From contig JAFAYV010000023.1 of the NCBI GenBank assembly GCA_019240115.1, forward strand, positions 1 to 56,095: a stretch of 56,095 bases of DNA, read 5' to 3'. Shown here in pieces: positions 25,046 to 32,674 of this stretch. Every line of letters begins with the position of its first letter. Position 1 is the first letter of the stretch. The DNA comes from Solirubrobacterales bacterium. Its GTDB lineage: Bacteria; Actinomycetota; Thermoleophilia; Solirubrobacterales; Solirubrobacteraceae. Position numbers and translations under genes: made by a program. The notes beneath the pieces are model-generated. The model saw only the letters and a list, made by a program, of their open reading frames with translations. It searched no databases and was not told the DNA's origin.

Positions 25046-25084
25046 TCACGGACCCGGCGGGTCGCCGCGGCGGCCGTGGTTCAT
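25046..25084 (-). CDS. 12-codon leader ORF (MNHGRRGDPPGP) between riboswitch and crcB
   Basis: ATG at 25084 follows a very strong SD, AAAGGAG, six nt upstream; TGA lies at 25048-25046, 6 nt before the crcB ATG. That SD is the 3' arm of the hairpin that competes with the riboswitch pseudoknot. Its translation should therefore rise on fluoride binding and carry ribosomes to crcB. The peptide is arginine/glycine/proline-rich and not recognised. Confidence 0.6.
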   Translation of the reverse strand: MNHGRRGDPPGP

Positions 25085-25090
25085 GGAAGG

Positions 25091-25125
25091 CTCCTTTCGC
25101 GATCGCGATGAGTTGGCGAAAGGAG
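25091..25125 (-). promoter_or_regulatory. expression-platform hairpin sequestering the leader-ORF SD
   Basis: A perfect 10-bp stem, CTCCTTTCGC pairing with GCGAAAGGAG, with a 15-nt loop. On the minus strand the 5' arm includes the ACTCC that also forms the riboswitch pseudoknot; the 3' arm contains the SD. The two structures exclude each other. Confidence 0.75.
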
Positions 25126-25197
25126 TCATCGGCCCTTGTCTCGGCGGACGGTTCGCGCGACCCACCGGGCCTGCGCCAGGACTCCATCTGGCGACGG
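25118..25197 (-). promoter_or_regulatory. fluoride riboswitch (crcB motif)
   Basis: Minus-strand blocks in order: GTCGCCAGATGGAGTCCTGG (stem with ATGGAGTC loop, about 25195-25176), GCGCGAACCGTCCGCC (about 25158-25143), and GCCGATGACTCCT (about 25133-25121). The GGAGTC/GACTCC pairing reproduces the pseudoknot of known fluoride riboswitches. Downstream lie two crcB genes, the classic target. Edges approximate. Confidence 0.88.
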
Positions 25198-25297
25198 ACA
25201 CCATACCGCTGCGCGGTTGGACGAAGGGTCGACCCTGGCCCGTCGTTCTCAAGCGGGCAGCGGGGATCGTCGATGGTGCCGCATGAGTCTTGCCGGC

Positions 25298-25514
25298 ATG
25301 AGTTCGAGCAACGCCTTCGGCGATCCCCATGAGGCGGTGCAGCGGGCGGTCGCGGTCGCCCGCGACGGCGACCGCCTGCGCGCGGTCTACCTCACCGGGC
25401 TCGAGCGCGGCGTCAGGGCCTATCTCGGCTCCCCGTCAAGGGCGGGAGCACGCGGATCGGGGCCCCGACGCCGTCGGGGCACTGCTCAGCGTCCTGTGCT
25501 CGCCGGGGCCGTAG
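25298..25514 (+). pseudogene. small protein gene with apparent +1 frameshift
   Basis: From ATG 25298 the first 47 codons look protein-like (DPHEAVQRAVAVARDGDRLR, LERGVRAYLGSP). Beyond about 25436 that frame becomes Arg/Gly/Ala-rich, while the next frame reads QGREHADRGPDAVGALLSVL and stops at 25514. Removing one base near 25437 would join them into a 70-aa protein. It is either a frameshifted gene, a sequencing error or programmed frameshifting. Family not recognised. An in-frame ATG at 25283 is an alternative start. Confidence 0.45.
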
Positions 25515-25719
25515 ATCTCGCCCCCGCGGCAGCGGCCGGCACCTGCGGCTGACCGCCCTGGGGCGGTCTCGTCTCCGCTTCAGCCTTCCCCGGCGCGTGG
25601 CGCGGGCCCTCTCCTTCTCGGGCTTGACTTCGCGGGGCGCTCGGCGGGCGGCTCGAACGTCGGTCGATCGCAGAAGGACACGGGTCACGCACGCCCGGCG
25701 ACCGTCCGATGAGCCCCCG

Positions 25720-26277
25720 ATGCTCCCCCGGCACATCGCCTATCCCGCAGCGGCGCTGCTCGTCCTCGCCGCGCTTCTGTTCGTGTCCGCCGGCGACCAC
25801 GCCGCGCGACGCGCCGGCGCCCGCTCGACCGGCGCCCGAGCGGCGGCGATGCTCGTCGCCACGGCCGGGCCCACTCCGAGCGCCCGGCCCACGCCCGCCG
25901 GAGCCGCCGCGCCGAGCGGCACCGCGGCGGCCAGCGAGGACTGCAGTCGCGTTCGCGCCGACTATCGCGCGCTCCGCCAGGCCGGCGCGCGCGGCAGCCG
26001 GTCGCGCGCCGCCGCCACCGACCTCGCCGGCGACGCCGCGCTTGCCGGCGGCGACCTCGGCGTGCTCGCGCTCGACAGCGGCCGGCCGGTGCTCGGCGAC
26101 CTGGTCCACGACGACTTTCAAGCCCTGAGCGACCGCATCCAGGAGTCGCCCGTCGGCTCGGGCGCATCGGTCCGCGCGGTGGCCGTCGTGGGCGCTGCCG
26201 AGCGACGCGACCGGCGCGCCGGCGGCGAGCTCTACCGGGCGCTCTGCCCCGGCGGGGCGTCGCTGGCTACCGGGTGA
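25720..26277 (+). CDS. hypothetical membrane-anchored or secreted protein
   Basis: 185 aa from ATG 25720. One N-terminal hydrophobic segment (RHIAYPAAALLVLAALLFVSAG, about residues 4-25) is followed by an Ala/Pro/Thr-rich linker and a small C-terminal domain (EDCSRVRADYRALRQAG, LYRALCPGG) with two cysteines that could pair outside the cell. Not recognised. Composition is alanine/arginine-rich, so a non-coding frame cannot be ruled out, but the signal-anchor layout favours a gene. Confidence 0.45.
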   Translation: MLPRHIAYPAAALLVLAALLFVSAGDHAARRAGARSTGARAAAMLVATAGPTPSARPTPAGAAAPSGTAAASEDCSRVRADYRALRQAGARGSRSRAAATDLAGDAALAGGDLGVLALDSGRPVLGDLVHDDFQALSDRIQESPVGSGASVRAVAVVGAAERRDRRAGGELYRALCPGGASLATG

Positions 26278-26792
26278 CCGACCGCACGCGGTGGTCACGA
26301 GGTGGCCGCCGAACCGTCGCGCCTCACCGCTGAGGATGACGATCGAGTTGCGCCGTGACCGCGGGCGCCACGACTTTGGACGGTCCGTTCCCGGGCCGAT
26401 GTCGTCTGACCCCCGGAGACCGGGGGTTGTACGACTCCCGATCACCGCGCCGCTGCCGGATGTCGCGCTACCCCTCCGGTTCCCTGGCTCCCTCCCGCCG
26501 ACGTTCCAGACCGGGCCCGGGGAAGTGGTCGCCGCCGTCGCCAATCCTCATCCGAGCACGATCGTTGTCAAACGAGACTGGCTCCCATCCATCTTCGTCC
26601 GGAATCAAGCTCGCGGTCCATGGAATCGGCTCGCGGTACATCTAAAGCTTGATCACATCGCCGCGACAGCTCGGCACTCGACAAGTCTCGCCTGCCCTAG
26701 AAGGCCAGAATGAGACCTAGTCCTAGAATGGTATAGTCCTGGCGGTCGCTCGCTGATTGCGCTCTTCGTCTTCGCCTCTTCTGAGGTCGCCC
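26278..26792. other. 515-bp gene-free stretch upstream of the zinc-uptake operon
   Basis: I see no convincing ORF or RNA family here. GC falls toward the right end, consistent with promoter DNA. The last 80 bp carry the operon promoter described separately. Confidence 0.5.
26718..26740 (+). promoter_or_regulatory. candidate metal-responsive promoter of znuA operon
   Basis: A TAGTCCT heptamer is directly repeated at 26718-26724 and 26734-26740 (16 bp apart), and a -10-like TATAGT lies at 26732-26737. The direct repeat around the -10 suits repression by the Fur-family protein encoded at the end of the operon. It does not match a textbook Zur box. Confidence 0.4.
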
Positions 26793-27764
26793 ATGTCTGC
26801 TGGCCCGCGCTCGGTACGCCTCCATCTCGCCGTCCTGGCTGTGCTGGTCGGGGTGGCTGTCGCCGGGTGTGGCAGCTCGTCATCCTCTTCGTCCTCAGGT
26901 GCCGCCGCCTCGGGTGGCGCAGGCGCCAAGACCTCAGCGCCGATCGCCGCCGTCGGGGCGGAGAACGAGTACGCAAACGTCATCTCGCAGATCGGCGGCC
27001 CGTACGTGCGGGTGTCGGCGATCGAGAGCAACCCGAACACCGATCCGCACACCTTCGAGGCCAGCCCGAGCGTCGCCCAGGAGGTCAGCCAGGCGAAGCT
27101 GATCGTCCAGAACGGAGTCGGCTACGACGACTACATGACGAAGATCGAGTCCGCCTCGCCGAGCAGTTCGCGCAAGATCATCGACGTGCAGCACCTGCTC
27201 GGGCTGCCCAACAGCACTCCAAACCCGCATCTGTGGTACTCGCCGAACACGATGCCGGCGGTCGCCAAGGCGCTGGGCGCGGATCTCGCGGCGCTCGATC
27301 CGTCCCACGCCGCCCTCTTTCGCGCCAACGTCGCCAAGTTCGATTCGTCGCTGAAGCCGTGGTACGCCGCGGTCGCCGCGTTCAAAGCCAAGTACCGCGG
27401 CACGCCGGTGGCCACGACTGAGCCGGTCGCGGACTATCTGCTGGAGGCGATGGGGACGAAGAATCTGACCCCGTTCGTGTTGCAGGCCGACATCATGAAC
27501 GGCAACGACCCGAGCGCACAGAACGTCGCCCTCGAGAACGGGTTCTTCTCCAAGCACAAGGTCAAGGTGTTTGCCTATAACCAGCAGGTCGTCGACTCGC
27601 TGACCGAGTCGATCCGCGCCAACGCTCAAAAGGCCGGCGTGCCGGTGGTCGGGGTCTATGAGACGATGCCGACCCCCGGCTACACCTATCAGTCGTGGAT
27701 GCTGGCCGAGGCCAAGGCGCTGCAAGCCGCCGTGACCAACCAGAAGTCGACGCTTCGCCTATGA
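26793..27764 (+). CDS. znuA: zinc/manganese ABC transporter substrate-binding lipoprotein
   Basis: 323 aa from ATG 26793. Signal peptide with lipobox VAVAGC (Cys26), then a serine-rich tether. Cluster A-I/TroA fold: VGAENEYANVISQIGG, DPHTFEASPSVAQEVSQAKL with His86, TPNPHLWYSPNTMPAV with His146, a TTEPVADYLLEAMG carboxylate region and a YETMPTPGYTYQSWM C-terminal block. The loop His-rich tract of classical ZnuA is absent, so the metal may be Zn or Mn. It binds the metal at the cell surface and hands it to the permeases. ATGA overlap with znuC. Confidence 0.9.
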   Translation: MSAGPRSVRLHLAVLAVLVGVAVAGCGSSSSSSSSGAAASGGAGAKTSAPIAAVGAENEYANVISQIGGPYVRVSAIESNPNTDPHTFEASPSVAQEVSQAKLIVQNGVGYDDYMTKIESASPSSSRKIIDVQHLLGLPNSTPNPHLWYSPNTMPAVAKALGADLAALDPSHAALFRANVAKFDSSLKPWYAAVAAFKAKYRGTPVATTEPVADYLLEAMGTKNLTPFVLQADIMNGNDPSAQNVALENGFFSKHKVKVFAYNQQVVDSLTESIRANAQKAGVPVVGVYETMPTPGYTYQSWMLAEAKALQAAVTNQKSTLRL

Positions 27765-28612
27765 GACCAGCAGCCCAGCATCATCCTCACGTGCGGGCGC
27801 TGGCAGTCGACGGGGTGAGCGTGACGCTCGGCGGCCGGCGGATCCTCGACGAGGTTGCGTTCACGGTGCAGCGTGGGCAGTTCACCGGCCTGATTGGCTC
27901 CAACGGCGCCGGCAAGACGACATTGCTGCGGGTCATCCTTGGTCTGCAGCGTCCGCACGCCGGCCGGGTGCTCCTCGCCGGACGGCCTCGGGCGCGGCGT
28001 AACCGTTCGATCGGCTACGTGCCGCAGAAAGTCGGTCTAGATCCCGACCTGCCCATGCGCGCCCGCGATCTCGTCGAGCTCGGGATCGACGGCCACCGGC
28101 TGGGGATCGCGCGCCCGTCGCCGGCGCGTCGTGAGCTCGTCGCCGAGATGCTGGCCGCGGTCGATGCCGAGCGGTTCGCCGACTCTCGGGTTGGGCGGCT
28201 GTCCGGCGGCGAGCAGCAGCGCATCCTGATCGCTCATGCGCTCGTTGCCCGTCCCCAGCTGCTGCTGTTAGACGAGCCGCTGGCCAACCTCGACCTGCGC
28301 AGCGGCCAGGAGATCGTCTCGCTGCTTGACCGAATCGCAACCGAGCACGAGATCGCCGTGCTGCTCTCCGTCCACGAGATGAACCCGCTGCTATCGGTCA
28401 TGGACCGAGTCGTGTACCTCGCGGGCGGCCGCGCGGTCAGCGGCACCACCGACCAGGTGATCCGCTCTGACGTGCTCTCGGGCCTGTACGGCCATCGGGT
28501 CGAGGTGCTGCACGTGGCCGGGCGGATCCTCGTGGTCGCCGGCGGCCCTGCGGCGACAAACGGCTCCCCGGACGGGCTCCCCGGCGCTGCCCCGCTTCCC
28601 GACGCGAGGTAG
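27761..28612 (+). CDS. znuC: zinc/manganese ABC transporter ATP-binding protein
   Basis: 283 aa, ATG at 27761 overlapping the znuA stop by 4 nt. Walker A GSNGAGKTT (about residues 47-55), Q-loop GYVPQKVGLD, signature LSGGEQQRI, Walker B LLLLDEPLANLD and switch histidine LLSVHEMN are all intact. It powers metal import with the two permeases downstream. The C-terminal 25 residues are a low-complexity tail. Confidence 0.94.
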   Translation: MRPAAQHHPHVRALAVDGVSVTLGGRRILDEVAFTVQRGQFTGLIGSNGAGKTTLLRVILGLQRPHAGRVLLAGRPRARRNRSIGYVPQKVGLDPDLPMRARDLVELGIDGHRLGIARPSPARRELVAEMLAAVDAERFADSRVGRLSGGEQQRILIAHALVARPQLLLLDEPLANLDLRSGQEIVSLLDRIATEHEIAVLLSVHEMNPLLSVMDRVVYLAGGRAVSGTTDQVIRSDVLSGLYGHRVEVLHVAGRILVVAGGPAATNGSPDGLPGAAPLPDAR

Positions 28613-28617
28613 GCGCG

Positions 28618-29535
28618 GTGGGCTGGCTCATCGAACCGGGGTTCTTTGCCAGCGCACAGGTGCACACCGCCTTGGTCATCGGCGCAGCGGCGGCGCTGGT
28701 GTCGGCGGTCGTGGGGGTGTTCACGGTCATCCGCGGCCAGTCCTTCGGCGGGCACGCGCTCACCGATGCCTCGGCCACCGGCGGCTCCGGATCGCTGCTC
28801 GCCGGGGTCAACCCGCTGTTGGGGTTCGTGGTCGGCGCTGTGACCGCCGCGGGGGCGATGGAGGCGATCGGCGTGCGCCACGCCCGCGGCCGCGACCTTG
28901 CCACCGGGATCGTGCTCGGCGCCTCCATCGGCTTGGCGTCCCTGTTCTTATACCTTGACACCACCGCCACCGCCACCACCGGCGCGACCCAGCAGATCCT
29001 GTTCGGCTCGATCTTCGCCCCCGCGCCGGGCACCGTGCCCATCGTCGCCGGGTTCGGCGCCGCCTCGCTGGCCATCATCCTGGCGCTCTACCGGCCGCTG
29101 CTCCTGACGTCGATCAGCGGCGACCTCGCCGCGGCCCGCGGCGTCCCGGTGCGCCTGGTCGGCCTGGCGTACATGCTCGCCCTCGCCCTCGCGGTCGCGT
29201 TGTCATCGCTGGCGATCGGCGCGATCCTGTCCACCGCCCTGCTCATTGGGCCACCCGCCACCGCCCTGCACGCCACCCGACGCGCCGGACGGGCGCTCAT
29301 CGGCGCGGCCGGGCTGGGGATCGCCTGCACCTGGATCGGGGTGCTCCTGGCCTACGACAGCGCCCACTGGTTCAGCGACGGCAACGGTCTACCGGTCAGC
29401 TTCTTCATCGTCGCCGTGATCTTCCTCGCCTACCTCATCTCTGACCTCACCACCCACCGCGCCACCCGACGGTCGACCGCGGCCGGGCGCACGGGTGCCC
29501 TCGTCGGAGACCGCGACCCCCGAGCGGCGCGCTAG
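28618..29535 (+). CDS. znuB: metal ABC transporter permease 1 (ABC-3 family)
   Basis: 305 aa, GTG start 5 nt after znuC. About eight membrane segments in the ABC-3 (ZnuB/MntB) pattern: FTVIRGQSFGGHALTDASATGG (conserved HALxDA loop), ATGIVLGASIGLASLFLYLD, LYRPLLLTSISGDLAAARGVPVRLVG (EAA-like coupling helix), and AILSTALLIGPPATALHATRR. Forms the channel with permease 2, giving a heterodimer. Confidence 0.9.
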   Translation: MGWLIEPGFFASAQVHTALVIGAAAALVSAVVGVFTVIRGQSFGGHALTDASATGGSGSLLAGVNPLLGFVVGAVTAAGAMEAIGVRHARGRDLATGIVLGASIGLASLFLYLDTTATATTGATQQILFGSIFAPAPGTVPIVAGFGAASLAIILALYRPLLLTSISGDLAAARGVPVRLVGLAYMLALALAVALSSLAIGAILSTALLIGPPATALHATRRAGRALIGAAGLGIACTWIGVLLAYDSAHWFSDGNGLPVSFFIVAVIFLAYLISDLTTHRATRRSTAAGRTGALVGDRDPRAAR

Positions 29536-29552
29536 CCCCAGACGCCGCCGAC

Positions 29553-30443
29553 GTGTTCAGCTCGTTCATGCAGAACGCCTGGATCGTGGCCACGATGGTC
29601 GCGGTGATCGCGGGCGTCGTCGGGTTCTTCGTGGTCCTGCGCGGCTCGGCGTTCCCCGCCCATGCGATCCCCAACGGCGCGTTCGCGGGCGCCGCCGGCG
29701 CCGTCCTGGTCGGCGTCAGCAGCCTGCTCGGCCTCGGCGTGTTCGCCGTCCTGTCCGCGCTGGGGATCGGCTCTCTGGGCCGCCGCGGCCGCCACGACGT
29801 CGCGACCGCGCTGGCGCTCGTGGCGATGCTCGCCTGCGGCGCGGCGTTTCTCAGCCGTACCACCGAATACGCTCCCGAGATCTTCTCGCTCCTGTTTGGC
29901 GAGGTGCTCGGCGTGAGCACGACGGAGCTCCTGCCCGTCGCTGGTCTCGGCGCCGCTTGCCTGCTGGCGGTCGCGGTCCTGTACCGGCCGCTGCTGCTGT
30001 CCTCGGTCATGCCGGAGATCGCCGAAGCCAAGGGCGTGCGGTCCGACCGCATCGAGATCGCGTTCCTTATCGTGCTCGCCCTCGCCACCGCGATGACCGT
30101 GCCCGTTGTCGGGGCGCTGTTGATCTTCAGCCTGATGATCGGCCCGCCCGCGGCCGCCCGGGCGCTGACCCCCCGGCCCGGCGCCGCGATCGCCCTCTCG
30201 GTCGCGCTTGCGCTGATCACCGTGTGGGCGGCGATCGCCCTCTCCTACCAGACCAACTGGCCGATCGGATTCTTCGTCGGCACGATCAGCGCGCTCGCCT
30301 ACGGCCTCGGGCGGGGATGGAACGCCGCCCGCACCCACCACCACCAGCTTCCGCATTCAGCGACCTTCACGGACGCCAGCTCACCGGGATCGCCCGCGCC
30401 GCCTCTCGGCCAAAGGCGCCAGAAACGACGCCGTCCTATCTAG
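29553..30443 (+). CDS. znuB: metal ABC transporter permease 2 (ABC-3 family)
   Basis: 296 aa, GTG start. ABC-3 features: FVVLRGSAFPAHAIPNGAFAG, ALLIFSLMIGPPAAARALTPRPG and the coupling helix LYRPLLLSSVMPEIAEAKGVRSDRIE. The tail is histidine-bearing (THHHQLPH) and basic, perhaps a cytosolic metal-sensing or retention element. Two different permeases imply a heterodimeric pore. Confidence 0.9.
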   Translation: MFSSFMQNAWIVATMVAVIAGVVGFFVVLRGSAFPAHAIPNGAFAGAAGAVLVGVSSLLGLGVFAVLSALGIGSLGRRGRHDVATALALVAMLACGAAFLSRTTEYAPEIFSLLFGEVLGVSTTELLPVAGLGAACLLAVAVLYRPLLLSSVMPEIAEAKGVRSDRIEIAFLIVLALATAMTVPVVGALLIFSLMIGPPAAARALTPRPGAAIALSVALALITVWAAIALSYQTNWPIGFFVGTISALAYGLGRGWNAARTHHHQLPHSATFTDASSPGSPAPPLGQRRQKRRRPI

Positions 30444-30454
30444 ACTGGCGACTC

Positions 30455-30904
30455 ATGGGTCAGTCAACTGACGCGCAGAGATGGACCGAGCGCGCTCTCG
30501 ACAGCCTCGCGGACGCCGGCTACCGGCGCGGCGGGGCGCGCAAGGAACTGCTCACTCTCCTGGGCGGGCAGACCTGCGCCCTTTCTGCCCTCGAGATCGA
30601 GCAGGCGCTCGCCGGCGGCGATCGCCGCGTCTCGCGGGCGAGCATCTATCGCATCCTCGAGGAGCTCGAGGCGATCGGCGTCATCCAGCGGGTCGACATC
30701 GGCTCGGGGATGACCCGCTATGAGCCGCTGCACCGCGGCGACGGACACCACCATCATCTCGTCTGCGACCGCTGCGGACGGCTCGAGCCGTTCTCCGACG
30801 AGGGCCTGGAGCGCGCGATCCGCCGGCTTTCGGCGCGGGTCCCGCTCGACGTCTCCGAGCACGAGGTCGTGCTGCGGGGCGCCTGCTCGACCTGTGCCGG
30901 CTGA
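30455..30904 (+). CDS. Fur-family metalloregulator, Zur-like
   Basis: 149 aa, ATG 30455. Winged helix at residues about 10-85 (GARKELLTLLGG, RRVSRASIYRILEELEAIGVI), then HRGDGHHHHLVCDRCGRLE with the regulatory histidines 98-101, the structural zinc pairs C104/C107 and C144/C147 (the final ACSTCAG), as in Fur/Zur. It most likely represses the upstream importer when metal is sufficient. Metal specificity is inferred from the operon. It overlaps the queuosine-salvage gene by 11 nt. Confidence 0.9.
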   Translation: MGQSTDAQRWTERALDSLADAGYRRGGARKELLTLLGGQTCALSALEIEQALAGGDRRVSRASIYRILEELEAIGVIQRVDIGSGMTRYEPLHRGDGHHHHLVCDRCGRLEPFSDEGLERAIRRLSARVPLDVSEHEVVLRGACSTCAG

Positions 30905-31844
30905 CGACGCGCGCCGCCGGGCGTCGCCGCTGCCCGACCGGGTCCGGCACGCGTGCGCGCAGGTCGCCGCGCGCGCCCGCAGCGTCCGCGTCGTCGAGGA
31001 GCGGATCGAATCCTATGCGGCGGCGCTGCCCACGCCGGCCGACGTGCCCGGCCTCGATCCGCAGGCGCGCTTCGTGCACGGCGACCGCGACGCCGTCATC
31101 GCCTTCATCCTCTGCCTCGACGCGATCAACTTCGGGTCGGGCTGGTGGCCGACCGTTCGCAAGCGCCCTGGCCGCTCCGGCTATCTGACGATGGCCTCAG
31201 GGCTCGCCGATCGCTTCCGCGCCGCCGGCGCCTATCCGGCGGACGAGCTGGCGGAGATCGAGGCCGCCGAGGTCGCCGCGGTCCTCGGTCAGGATCCCGG
31301 CCACGAGCTGATGGCGCTGTTCGCGGCATCGCTGCGCGTCCTCGGCGGCCACGTTCGCGACGAGGCCGACGGCAGCTTCGCCCGCGTCGTCGACGCGGCC
31401 GCGGGCTCGGCGGTCGCGCTCGCCACTGCACTCGCCGGATGGGCCTGCTTCGCCGACGTCTCGCCCTACGACGAGCTCGAGGTGCCGTTCTACAAGCGCG
31501 CCCAGCTGACCGCCGCCGACCTCCAGGGCGCGGGGGTGGCCCGGTTCTCCGATCTGCACCGGCTGACCGCGTTCGCCGACAACCTCGTCCCCCACGTGCT
31601 GGCGCTCGACGGCGTGCTCGCGCTCGATCCGCGGCTCGCCGAGAGGATCGCCGCCGAGCAGCTGCTCGTCCACGACTCGCCCGAGGAGGTCGAGCTGCGG
31701 GCGTGTGCCCTGCACGCCGTCGAGCGGCTCGCGGCGGCGTCGTCGCTGAGCGCCGCCGAGGTCGACATGGTCCTCTGGACCCGGGGCCAGGAGCCGCGTT
31801 GCAAGGCCCGCCCGCGGCCCCGCGCGCGGACGACCGCCTACTGA
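30894..31844 (+). CDS. queuosine-salvage protein (DUF2419/Qng1 family)
   Basis: 316 aa, GTG start 11 nt inside the regulator gene. Diagnostic block FILCLDAINFGSGWWPTVRKRPGRSG is split over residues about 71-96; also FADVSPYDELEVPFYKRAQL and FADNLVPHVLALDGVLAL. The family releases queuine from queuosine 5'-monophosphate (or the nucleoside) so the base can be reused in tRNA. No other queuosine gene is here. The overlap with a Zn-regulator gene is the odd feature, since it places tRNA-base salvage in a metal-uptake transcript. Confidence 0.87.
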   Translation: MPADDARRRASPLPDRVRHACAQVAARARSVRVVEERIESYAAALPTPADVPGLDPQARFVHGDRDAVIAFILCLDAINFGSGWWPTVRKRPGRSGYLTMASGLADRFRAAGAYPADELAEIEAAEVAAVLGQDPGHELMALFAASLRVLGGHVRDEADGSFARVVDAAAGSAVALATALAGWACFADVSPYDELEVPFYKRAQLTAADLQGAGVARFSDLHRLTAFADNLVPHVLALDGVLALDPRLAERIAAEQLLVHDSPEEVELRACALHAVERLAAASSLSAAEVDMVLWTRGQEPRCKARPRPRARTTAY

Positions 31845-32665
31845 TCCGCCGCTTCGCGCGAACCGCCGGGCGTCTGCACGGCGGTCGCGAACCGCTCGAT
31901 GCTGCGCGTCCACACGCGCTTGGCATCGGCGACCTCGTTGTCCCAGAAGGCGCAGTGCATGACCTCGAAGTCAAACGGCGCGACGGCGTCGCCGATGCGC
32001 CGCACGTCGGCCGCCGGCAGCGGCACGCGGTTGGGATAGCTCCACAGAAAGCAGACGTAGCGCGCGTCGGGGACGGGCAGGCAGACGTCGCCGGCCAACA
32101 GCGTCCCCGACCCGTCGGGCGCGGCGCGGTGCAGGACGGTCGCGCCGGGGAAGTGGCCGCCGGTCCGGATCAGCGTCAGCCCCTGACCGAGCTCGAGTCG
32201 ATCCCCATCCCAATAGGCGATGCGCGGATCCGGGCGCACGACCCACTCGCGATCGGCGCTCGGCAGATGGATCGGGCAGTCAAACCAGCGGGCCCACTCG
32301 ACCATCGCCGAGTAGTAGTGCGGATGGGAGATCGCGATCGCCGCCAGGCCGCCGCGCCGCTGCACCAGCGCGGCGGTGTCCTCGTCGAACAGGGTGATGC
32401 AGTCCCAGAGCAGGTTGCGCTCCCCGAAGGGCACGAGGAGGGCGCGCTGACCGATCGCGAACGACGGCTCGGTGACGATCCCCGTCAGCTCGCCCTGCGC
32501 GGCGAAGCGATTGTGGTGGTCGCGCCGCAGCGCCGACAGCGTCGTCCACGCCTGGCCGCCGCGGGGGACGTATTGACGGGGGTCCTCGCAGATGGGACAG
32601 CGCTCGGGGTTCACGACGCCGAACTGGGTCCCGCAGGTGCGACAGATGGCCAGCTCGGCGTCCAT
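31838..32665 (-). CDS. metallo-beta-lactamase-fold hydrolase with N-terminal zinc ribbon
   Basis: 275 aa from ATG 32665 (a GTG lies one codon earlier). The first 35 residues form a C-x2-C ... C-x2-C ribbon (CRTCGTQFGVVNPERCPICE). The MBL fold follows: LFDEDTAALVQRR, SHPHYYSAMVEWAR in place of HxHxDH, TGGHFPGATVLHR, GTLLAGDVCLP and VMHCAFWDN. The first metal motif is altered (HPHYY lacks the DH pair), so activity may need one metal or be changed. Substrate unknown. It converges on the queuosine gene with 7 nt overlap. Confidence 0.82.
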   Translation of the reverse strand: MDAELAICRTCGTQFGVVNPERCPICEDPRQYVPRGGQAWTTLSALRRDHHNRFAAQGELTGIVTEPSFAIGQRALLVPFGERNLLWDCITLFDEDTAALVQRRGGLAAIAISHPHYYSAMVEWARWFDCPIHLPSADREWVVRPDPRIAYWDGDRLELGQGLTLIRTGGHFPGATVLHRAAPDGSGTLLAGDVCLPVPDARYVCFLWSYPNRVPLPAADVRRIGDAVAPFDFEVMHCAFWDNEVADAKRVWTRSIERFATAVQTPGGSREAADQ

Positions 32666-32674
32666 CACGCGACC

